The notes under the pieces are model-generated. The model was not told where the DNA came from, made no database searches, and saw nothing but the letters and a program-made list of their open reading frames with translations. Shown here piece by piece: positions 58,317 through 64,000 of a DNA stretch of 64,000 nucleotides. Source of the DNA: Candidatus Neomarinimicrobiota bacterium. Its GTDB lineage: Bacteria > Fidelibacterota > JAANXI01. The DNA is taken from assembly GCA_021734025.1 (NCBI GenBank), contig JAIPJS010000004.1:124001-188000 (forward strand), read 5' to 3'. Positions within the stretch are counted from its first letter, which is position 1. The number at the start of each line of letters is the position of its first letter. Both the position numbers and the translations under genes were made by a program.

Positions 58317-61300
58317 ATGGAAGCGCTCGAACAGTTCATCAAACGTGTCACGGAAATCATACAGCGAGGCGATGCCCGTGAAGAGACCTTCTACCCGGCG
58401 CTGGAGACACTCATCACATCGCTGGGAGCAAAATTAGGTCACAGCAATATCGACGTGACCACGCTGCCGAAGCGCACCGAGGCCGGCAATCCGGACTTCC
58501 GGGTGTGGGACGGTTCCCACCGCATCACCGGGTATATCGAGGCGAAGACGCCGGACAGCGATCTGCGGAAGATTGAGGATTCCGAGCAGTTACAACGCTA
58601 TCGCAGCACCTTTCCCAATGTTATCCTGACCGATTTCTTTGAGTACCGGCTGTACAAGGACGGCGAACTGGTGGACAAGGTCAGCATCGGGCGGCCGTAT
58701 GTGGCAATGGAACTGGGCGAAACGCCGCCGCTGGAAAATATTGAGGAATTCCTGGAGTTGTTCCGTGCATTCTTCTCGCACTCTGTGCCAAAGACGCTGC
58801 GGGCATCATCGCTGGCAAAAGAGCTGGCTAAGCGGACGCGCTTTCTGGAACACATTATCGAATACGAATTGGTGGAGAACGAGCACAAAGAGCTCACCGG
58901 ATTTTACAAGGCGTTTCAGCAGTTTTTGATCGCCGGACTACAAAAGAGTGAATTTGCCGATCTGTACGCGCAAACGGTCACCTACGGCATGTTCGCGGCC
59001 CGGACACGTGTCGGTCAGGATGACACTTTCACCCGACGGAACGCGAAGGAGTTTATCCCGAAAACTATCGGGATTCTGCGGGACGTGTTCGAGTTTATCA
59101 GCTATCACGAGCTGCCGCAGAACATCGGCTGGATCGTGGATGATTTGGCGGAGGTGCTGAACGCCGCGGATATCCGGAAAATTCTGAAGCGCTATCTGGA
59201 CGAAGGCAAGGGCAAGGATCCCATCATCCACTTTTACGAGACCTTCCTGTCGGAATACAACCCGGCGCTCCGGGAGCAGCGCGGCGTCTACTATACGCCG
59301 GAGCCGGTGGTGAAATATATTGTGCGGTCGGTGCACCAAATCCTGAAAGAGGAATTCGACAAACCGCTTGGGCTGGCGGACAGTTCGGTGACCGTGCTCG
59401 ATCCGGCGGCGGGCACGCTTACGTTTATCGCCGAAGCGCTGAAACTTGCCGTCGAAGAATACGAGGATAAATACGGCAGCGGCGGCGTAAAAGACCTCAT
59501 CCGGGAACATCTGCTGGAACATTTTTACGCTTTCGAACTGATGATGGCGCCGTACGCCATCGGGCATCTCAAGATGGGATTTATCCTGGAGGAACTGGGG
59601 TATCAACTGCCCGATGACGAGCGCTTTAAGCTGTACCTCACCAACTCCCTGGAAATGGAGGATCTGGAGCAGACCGCGCTGCCGGGCATGGCGAGTCTGA
59701 GTGAGGAAAGCCACGCAGCCGGGAAAATCAAAAAGAACGAGGAAGTGCTGGTCATCATTGGCAACCCGCCGTATTCGGGCAACTCCTTCAACAACAGCAA
59801 GTGGATCGACGATCTGCTGAAAAAAGGGTACACCCACGAGAACGGCAACAAGGACGACGGGTACTATTCCGTGGACGGTAAGCCGCTGGGCGAGCGGAAT
59901 CCGAAAATGCTGCAGGATGATTACGTGAAATTCATCCGGTTTGCCCAGTGGAAGATCGATCAGCTGGGGCACGGTATCGTTAGTATGATTACGAATCACG
60001 GCTATCTGGATAACCCGACCTTCCGGGGAATGCGCGAGTCGCTGATGGGCAGTTTCGACGAGATCGCAGTCCTGGACCTCCACGGCAACGCCCGCAAAAA
60101 AGAGACCGCACCGGACGGCTCCAAAGATGAGAATGTCTTCGACATCCAGCAGGGCGTGGCGATTCATACGATGGTGAAGAAAGACGGGAAGGAGAACACG
60201 GTACGCCGTAACGACTTGTATGGCTTGCGACAGGAAAAATACAACTGGCTGGAGAAGCATAATTTAAACAAAAACGGATATGAAGAGATCCAGCCGCAGA
60301 ACCCGTTTTACCTGTTTACGGAACTGGATTATGATCTTGAAGAACAATATCAGCGTTTTATTCAAGTTACTGATCTTTTTCCCGTCTATTCGAATGGAAT
60401 CAAAACTCATCGTGATCATTTTGTGATTGATTTCAATGAATCCAAACTTCTGGCACGGATTGAAGCATTTGCGAATTCAAATCAAAGTGTTAAGTCGATC
60501 GAGAATAGCTTTCAGGTGAACGAAACGAATAATTGGAAGATTACGGATACTCAATCCGCGTTGAAAAAAGCCGATTTGGCAAAATATCTCCAGAAAGTAC
60601 TCTACAGACCATTTGACAGACGCCCTTTATTCTATCATCCTGCAGTTATTGATCGTGACAGAAAAGAAATTATGTGGCACATGGTAGCTGGAGAAAATTT
60701 GAGCATCAGTATTGGTCGACAATGGCAGGTAGTGGGTTCTCCCTTTTATGATATCGTTTTAACAAGCGATTCTATTGTAGATACGAATTTATTTCGTAGA
60801 GGTGGGAATGCTATGTTCCCGCTCTATCTCTACCCAAAAACTGATGATGACAACGGCAACGGCTCCCGCCGTGGTGGTGGCACCATGATGATGGTATTCG
60901 AAAAGGATGTGGAGTATTCGTCCCGCCAACCGAATATCAACAAGGAGTTCTACAATCTGCTGGAAACCACATATGGCAAGCGTCCCACGCCGGAGCAGAT
61001 TTTGTATTACACGTATGCCATGCTCTATGCGCCGTCCTATCGGGAAACCTATGCGGAGTTCCTGAAGAGCGATTTCCCGCGTATCCCGTTTACCAAAGAT
61101 TACGAATTCTTCTGCGAACTCGCCGACCTGGGCGAAGAACTGACTGCACTCCACCTGATGAAGTCGGACAAACTCAACGATCCGATTGCGAAGTTTCAGG
61201 GCGATGGGAAGAATGTGATCGCCAAATCCAAGGCAGTCGGCAGGGATTATCGCCCGGAGGAAGAGCGCGTGTATATCAATGAGGACGAACAGTATTTCGA

Positions 61301-61517
61301 AGGCATTCCGGAGGAGGTCTGGGAGTATCGGGTTGGCGGCTACCAGGTATTAGACAAGTGGCTGTACGATCGCCGGGAGCGCCGGCTCAGCAATGAGGAA
61401 ATTCAGCACTATTGTCGCATCGCCACGGCGCTCCAGTACACCATCGACACCCAAAAGCGGATAGACGAGGTGTACCCGGCTGTGGAGGAGGATGTGGTAA
61501 TGTGGGAGTCGGAGTAG
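58317..61517 (+). CDS. Single-chain type IIG/ISP-like restriction-modification enzyme
   Basis: One polypeptide (1066 aa) that should both methylate adenine and cut DNA. N-terminus: a PD-(D/E)xK nuclease-like block with PDF (59-61) and E75-A-K77 (NPDF...IEAKTP). A helical spacer (about 170-340) follows. Methyltransferase: motif I around VLDPAAGTLTF (near 360; AAG replaces the usual ACG) and motif IV N483-P-P-Y486. Recognition and C-terminal part: YRPFDRRPLFYHP near residue 763 is the type ISP C-terminal domain. The RecA-like helicase of true type ISP enzymes is missing, so translocation is not expected. Codons about 675-840 are much AT-richer than the rest. No separate specificity gene is present. 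Direct repeats flank the gene. Confidence 0.9.
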   Translation: MEALEQFIKRVTEIIQRGDAREETFYPALETLITSLGAKLGHSNIDVTTLPKRTEAGNPDFRVWDGSHRITGYIEAKTPDSDLRKIEDSEQLQRYRSTFPNVILTDFFEYRLYKDGELVDKVSIGRPYVAMELGETPPLENIEEFLELFRAFFSHSVPKTLRASSLAKELAKRTRFLEHIIEYELVENEHKELTGFYKAFQQFLIAGLQKSEFADLYAQTVTYGMFAARTRVGQDDTFTRRNAKEFIPKTIGILRDVFEFISYHELPQNIGWIVDDLAEVLNAADIRKILKRYLDEGKGKDPIIHFYETFLSEYNPALREQRGVYYTPEPVVKYIVRSVHQILKEEFDKPLGLADSSVTVLDPAAGTLTFIAEALKLAVEEYEDKYGSGGVKDLIREHLLEHFYAFELMMAPYAIGHLKMGFILEELGYQLPDDERFKLYLTNSLEMEDLEQTALPGMASLSEESHAAGKIKKNEEVLVIIGNPPYSGNSFNNSKWIDDLLKKGYTHENGNKDDGYYSVDGKPLGERNPKMLQDDYVKFIRFAQWKIDQLGHGIVSMITNHGYLDNPTFRGMRESLMGSFDEIAVLDLHGNARKKETAPDGSKDENVFDIQQGVAIHTMVKKDGKENTVRRNDLYGLRQEKYNWLEKHNLNKNGYEEIQPQNPFYLFTELDYDLEEQYQRFIQVTDLFPVYSNGIKTHRDHFVIDFNESKLLARIEAFANSNQSVKSIENSFQVNETNNWKITDTQSALKKADLAKYLQKVLYRPFDRRPLFYHPAVIDRDRKEIMWHMVAGENLSISIGRQWQVVGSPFYDIVLTSDSIVDTNLFRRGGNAMFPLYLYPKTDDDNGNGSRRGGGTMMMVFEKDVEYSSRQPNINKEFYNLLETTYGKRPTPEQILYYTYAMLYAPSYRETYAEFLKSDFPRIPFTKDYEFFCELADLGEELTALHLMKSDKLNDPIAKFQGDGKNVIAKSKAVGRDYRPEEERVYINEDEQYFEGIPEEVWEYRVGGYQVLDKWLYDRRERRLSNEEIQHYCRIATALQYTIDTQKRIDEVYPAVEEDVVMWESE

Positions 61518-61525
61518 CGGATCTT

Positions 61526-61562
61526 AGCGCTGGCAGCCTTTCGGAGGTTGCCAGCGCTTATT
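61526..61562 (+). terminator. Terminator after the restriction-modification gene
   Basis: AGCGCTGGCA (61526-61535) and TGCCAGCGCT (61549-61558) make a perfect 10-bp stem; the 13-base loop can pair further as CCT/AGG. TATTTAT follows. It begins eight bases after the stop codon, so it belongs to this gene rather than to a repeat. Confidence 0.8.
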
Positions 61563-61577
61563 TATGAGTAACAGTTC

Positions 61578-62093
61578 AGTCACATGAGTGAGCGTCGCGA
61601 ATCGAGAAATCTTATACTTCCAAGAAATACAAAAACCTAACAGCGAGATCCCTCGACTGCGCTCGGGATGACTAACCTATTTACAATTACGAAACTGAGT
61701 CATTTCGAGTATCCCTTCCGCCGCCGACCGCTCTCAGCGTTCGTGACGGTAATTTCATTATTTTCTAGCACCGTCGGCGACCCTTGAAGGGATCACCGAC
61801 GGGACAATTGAGTCATTGCGAGTAAGACCGGCAGGAGCCGGACGCACCGAGAAATCTCGTGAAGAAAACCCCGGAGTGACGAGAACGAGATCCTTCGACT
61901 CGCTCCGCTCGCTCAGGATGACTGTTTGTTTTTGACTCTATTGTTTTGAATTTAGTGAGTCATTCCGACCGAATCCGGCGGCTGCCGGATGAGCGTCCCA
62001 CCAGAGACTCCTCCCGGAGGAGGGATCTCGTGAAGGAACCTCCGGGGTGCCAATAACACCCCTTCCCGCCTCACAATGAGATTGCGAGGCTAA
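61578..62093. repeat. Cluster of four composite elements
   Basis: A short copy (about 61578-61673) that ends CGCTCGGGATGACT; the CGCCGCCGACCG copy at 61719-61827, direct partner of 58060-58168, which runs into a GAGTCATT element (61810-61923, ends GCTCAGGATGACT); a copy starting with GAGTCATTCCGACC (61957 to about 62050); and a decayed GCCTCACAATGAGATTGCGAGGC hairpin (about 62071-62093). No gene is supported in 61518-62248, and the right end of the gap holds a promoter-like sequence. Confidence 0.85.
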
Positions 62094-62213
62094 TGGCTAT
62101 ATCTGTAGCACCTTTTTCCGTCAATTGTAACCTATCGTTATCTCTTTCATCATAGTATGTATGAAGAAAAGGAAGAAAGGCCAGCGGGAACTTTGATTTC
62201 GGGACGGATGTTT

Positions 62214-62243
62214 TTACATTACATAAAGAAAACGCTATATAAT
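62214..62243 (+). promoter_or_regulatory. Possible promoter of the ArsR cluster
   Basis: TTACAT (62214-62219), an 18-base spacer and TATAAT (62238-62243). A start would fall near 62250, so the ATG at 62249 would be too early and the second in-frame ATG at 62264 may be used on a short leader. The -35 is poor, so this is a low-confidence call. No clear inverted repeat overlapping the promoter was found for an ArsR operator. Confidence 0.35.
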
Positions 62244-62248
62244 AAAAA

Positions 62249-62569
62249 ATGAATGATACTCCCATGAATACAAAGACAACCTCGCTTGATCCGGAGCAGA
62301 TGCAACATGCTGCCCGGGTTCTGAAAACGCTGGGACATCCGACACGGCTGGCTATCATAGAGACGCTCGAAGAAGGTGAACGGAACGTGACTGACATTCA
62401 GGAGACCATTGGGGAACCGCAGGCGATTACGTCGCAACATCTGCGGCTGATGGAATCCAGGGAAATTCTCACGTCCCGGCGCGACGGCGTTCAGGTCTAT
62501 TACGATTTGAAGAATAAATTCATCACACAGATTTTGGAGTGTATCAAAGGATGTGGCAGAAAATTATAG
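62249..62569 (+). CDS. ArsR-family winged-helix regulator
   Basis: Repressor-type regulator (106 aa). The HTH is typical: VLKTLGHPTRLAIIETLEEGERNVTDI followed by the recognition helix region AITSQHLRLMESREILTSRRDGVQVYYDL. The ELCVC-type metal site of ArsR/SmtB is absent (VTDI instead), so arsenic or zinc sensing at that site is unlikely. Two cysteines at the very C-terminus (ILECIKGCGRKL) could instead sense thiol, persulfide or copper signals, an inference. M1 or M6 (62264) may be the real start. It heads a tight plus-strand run of four small genes, and its stop overlaps the next gene's beginning. Confidence 0.85.
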   Translation: MNDTPMNTKTTSLDPEQMQHAARVLKTLGHPTRLAIIETLEEGERNVTDIQETIGEPQAITSQHLRLMESREILTSRRDGVQVYYDLKNKFITQILECIKGCGRKL

Positions 62570-62784
62570 AAAAGCAGTGGTGGAAACCGTCGCTGGGTGT
62601 GCTGCTCGGTGGCATCGCCGGTTTCGGCTATTACTATTATATCGGATGCGCAACCGGTGGATGTCCGATCCAATCCAATCCGTATCTCATGACGGGATAC
62701 GGCATCTTACTGGGATTGGTGTTTGGAATCCCCGGCAAGAAAGAGAAAGATTCAAATGAAAATATGGAAGTGAAGGAGGCTTAG
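62551..62784 (+). CDS. DUF6132-like small membrane protein
   Basis: Small protein (77 aa) with two helices (about 13-31 and 45-62). The pattern is WWKPSLGVLLGGIAGFGYYYYIGCATGGCPI, then SNPYLMTGYG: the Cys-x4-Cys-Pro pair and the GYYY segment are as in DUF6132 proteins, which often lie near rhodanese-type sulfur genes in FCB bacteria. The ATG at 62551 lies inside the last codons of the regulator gene (overlap 19 bases); a GTG at 62539 is less likely. A Lys/Glu-rich tail ends in VKEA. The two Cys may bind metal or accept sulfur; unproven. Confidence 0.75.
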   Translation: MWQKIIEKQWWKPSLGVLLGGIAGFGYYYYIGCATGGCPIQSNPYLMTGYGILLGLVFGIPGKKEKDSNENMEVKEA

Positions 62785-62786
62785 CT

Positions 62787-63185
62787 ATGCAGTACGGACA
62801 TTCAAGAACGGTTAATCTCTCATACGATGATGCGCTGGAACGTGTACAGGAGGAACTGAAAGAACGCGGCTTTGGCGTACTCACCGAAGTGGATGTAAAA
62901 GCCACCATGAAGGAAAAACTCGACGAGGATATGAATAATTATAAAATCCTCGGCGCGTGTAATCCACCGTTTGCCCATGAGGCGTTGCAGATGGAAACGG
63001 AACTGGGGCTGCTGCTCCCGTGCAATGTCATTGTCTATACCAATGATGACGGCGAGACGGTGATCTCATCCATCGACGCCAACACAATGCTTTCGGTGGT
63101 CGATAATCCGGAGATGGACAAGGTGGCATCCCAGGTGACGGAGTTACTGCAGGATGCTGTTAATGCCGTCGCAGATAACGCGTAA
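62787..63185 (+). CDS. DUF302-family protein
   Basis: DUF302 protein of 132 aa. Conserved features: SYDDALERVQEELKERGFGVLTEVDVKATMKEKL, ILGACNPPFAHEAL, and LLLPCNVIVYTNDDGETVISSID. Two cysteines lie in the segments GAC-NPP and LPC-NV, the family's usual positions. No signal peptide. DUF302 proteins are found in thiosulfate, sulfide, copper and stress-related neighbourhoods; a specific reaction is not known. It follows the DUF6132 gene by two bases and has a GAAGGAGGC ribosome site. The following mini-gene starts 9 bases after its stop. Confidence 0.88.
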   Translation: MQYGHSRTVNLSYDDALERVQEELKERGFGVLTEVDVKATMKEKLDEDMNNYKILGACNPPFAHEALQMETELGLLLPCNVIVYTNDDGETVISSIDANTMLSVVDNPEMDKVASQVTELLQDAVNAVADNA

Positions 63186-63194
63186 GGAGCATCA

Positions 63195-63284
63195 ATGACC
63201 GACGGAATAGCCATACTTTTGTTTTTCGTGGTGTACTATATAGTACTCCGGTGGATTGGCCCCAAAACGGGCATCCACACCTGA
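63195..63284 (+). CDS. 29-residue single-helix membrane peptide
   Basis: Small open reading frame with ATG at 63195, stop TGA at 63282-63284 and a strong TAAGGAG site seven bases before the ATG. The peptide begins MTDGIAILLFFVVYYIVLRW and ends in a polar GPKTGIHT tail. One helix (about 5-21) is flanked by a basic residue (R19) and an aromatic belt (YY, W20). It lies in the row regulator-DUF6132-DUF302 with the same spacing, which, with the ribosome site, makes a real gene likely. I do not recognise its family; possible roles include a subunit or regulator of the small membrane protein. Confidence 0.65.
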   Translation: MTDGIAILLFFVVYYIVLRWIGPKTGIHT

Positions 63285-63366
63285 GGCGTACCATTTCCTC
63301 AGGACGGGGAACAGTCAAAAACGAGTTGCACACCATTACAGATAGAAAAAAAGGAGTCTGATACAG

Positions 63367-63579
63367 ATGCCAATGTTTGAATTTCGGTGCCGGAGTTGCG
63401 GCACCACCTTTGACGAACTGGTATCCTCATCCCAGGTGAAGGATGATGATATTGCGTGCCCGGATTGCGGTGAGTATGCGGCAGAGAAGCTCATGTCCGC
63501 CTTTGCGTCCAGCGGCGGATCCTCGCCGAGTTATGCTGGTTCCAGCGGCGGAAGTTGCGGAACGGGGGGCTTCACCTGA
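63367..63579 (+). CDS. FmdB-family zinc-ribbon protein
   Basis: 70-aa FmdB-type zinc ribbon. Ligands visible as CRSCG (C8, C11) and CPDCG (C32, C35), the C-x2-C pair pattern; the usual MPxxEFRCxxCG start is present. The tail (about 45-70) is rich in Ser and Gly with a single late Cys (GGSCGTGGFT), as in many FmdB proteins. It was first linked to formamidase regulation, but the general function is unknown. It follows the mini-gene after 82 bp and has AAAAAGGAG before the ATG; a terminator follows it, so it closes the cluster. Confidence 0.92.
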   Translation: MPMFEFRCRSCGTTFDELVSSSQVKDDDIACPDCGEYAAEKLMSAFASSGGSSPSYAGSSGGSCGTGGFT

Positions 63580-63621
63580 GCATAGGATCAGAGCAGGTCG
63601 GTGACCTGCTGCCGAAACATC

Positions 63622-63654
63622 AGCCCTTCGGGAATGACCCCGGAGGGCTTTTTT
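63622..63654 (+). terminator. Terminator after the FmdB gene
   Basis: AGCCCTTCGGG (63622-63632) pairs with CCCGGAGGGCT (63639-63649), 11 bp with one G-T pair and a short loop, followed by TTTTTT. It lies 43 bases after the FmdB stop. The 3' end of the cluster is thus well defined. Nothing else is seen in 63580-63842. Confidence 0.9.
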
Positions 63655-63842
63655 TACGTCCGTAAATTTTGCCAGAGATACTCAGAGCTTTCGCCCCGAT
63701 ACCTTCAAATTCCGAAGTAATATTTCCGAAACATACATTGCGAAAAACATCGGCAGGGTTTAGCTTATCTTTTTGAGAAAATATTTTATTTGACTAACTT
63801 TATTCAGGAAAAATTTCCAATGACTATATCGGGAGTTGAGTT

Positions 63843-64000
63843 ATGAAAGTCGAAGTGAATGGTATAGATCTGAACTTTGGTGACAGCGGAGAAGGCGTGC
63901 CGGTTATTTTGCTCCACGGATTCCCGTTTGATCGAAATCTCTGGTATGACCAGGTAAGCGCATTACAGGATCATTGCAGAGTCATCACTCCCGATCTTCG
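63843..64000 (+). CDS. Alpha/beta-hydrolase, 5' part only (cut by window end)
   Basis: Start of an alpha/beta-hydrolase-fold gene: the first 52 codons are visible and the frame is open to the window end. The peptide has MKVEVNGIDLNFGDSG, then VPVILLHGFPFDRNLWYDQV, where HG with following FP is the oxyanion-hole region of the family, and VITPDLR, the usual end of strand beta-4. The nucleophile elbow and His lie beyond the window. The ATG at 63843 has a GGGAG site seven bases upstream. Specificity (esterase, pimeloyl-ester or haloalkane type) cannot be judged. Confidence 0.85.
   Translation, partial: MKVEVNGIDLNFGDSGEGVPVILLHGFPFDRNLWYDQVSALQDHCRVITPDL

Noticed and set aside
58938-60260. 440-codon minus-strand frame opposite the R-M gene
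   Set aside because: Antisense of the recognised nuclease-methyltransferase; no start signal, no motif, and it ends within the conserved part of the R-M gene.

Overview
The window reads as one contiguous chromosome segment from a Gram-negative, respiring bacterium of the Fibrobacterota-Chlorobiota-Bacteroidota (FCB) superphylum. The pointers are a C-terminal type IX secretion sorting domain (16.0 kb), lipid A genes (lpxK, lpxB), a TonB receptor with an N-terminal carboxypeptidase-regulatory domain, TonB/ExbB/ExbD, and a DUF5723-type outer-membrane barrel. Shine-Dalgarno sites (AGGAG-like) and two classical -35/-10 promoters are present. That fits deep FCB lineages (for example Marinimicrobia- or Calditrichota-like groups) better than core Bacteroidetes. 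The exact phylum cannot be fixed from this sequence.

Layout. 0-7 kb: an NfeD protease and slipin pair, an exported nickel superoxide dismutase, an orphan AmrS-type radical SAM enzyme, an M64 metallopeptidase, and repeat-rich gaps. 7-19 kb: a ferredoxin, TonB-receptor and lipoprotein operon on the minus strand, a trypsin-like lipoprotein, an ArsC-fold protein, aroC, an SDR, a DUF2914 protein, a T9SS-sorted sugar dehydrogenase, a GNAT protein and a FabL-like enoyl-ACP reductase. 19-24 kb: a 981-residue repeat lipoprotein and a DUF5723 barrel. 24-33.9 kb, mostly minus strand: DPP-IV-type peptidase, M20 dipeptidase, MBL hydrolase, acyl-CoA dehydrogenase, a small GIY-YIG protein inside repeats, and a GlmU-like nucleotidyltransferase. 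34.4-40.9 kb: two complete succinate dehydrogenase/fumarate reductase operons in tandem. 41-45.8 kb: tonB-exbD-exbD-exbB, an S41 protease and an outer-membrane protein. 46-48.7 kb: a large FG-GAP/Ig-like surface protein. 49-53.8 kb: a lipid A cluster. 54-58 kb: a 5'-nucleotidase, DUF72, CPBP protease and a lipocalin-like protein. 58-61.5 kb: a single-chain restriction-modification enzyme. 62.2-63.6 kb: an ArsR-led cluster of very small proteins, then the start of an alpha/beta hydrolase.

The genes describe a cell with a quinone-linked respiratory chain (two SQR/QFR complexes), fatty-acid oxidation and synthesis, protein scavenging by several exported peptidases, TonB-energised uptake, lipid A-containing outer membrane assembly and oxidative-stress defence.

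The most unusual property is the noncoding DNA. Nearly every gap longer than 200 bp holds palindromic or short-period repeats of at least eight families. These include composite elements of about 110-240 bp, arrays of a degenerate 8-bp unit (NNAACACN) in strict 8-bp phase, and 7-bp tandem units. One element supplies the stop codon of a gene, and direct copies bracket the restriction-modification gene. The most notable protein-level items are the twin SDH operons with swapped membrane-anchor order, the signal-peptide-bearing Ni-SOD, the low-GC recognition segment of the R-M enzyme, and the ArsR/DUF6132/DUF302/29-residue-peptide/FmdB cluster.
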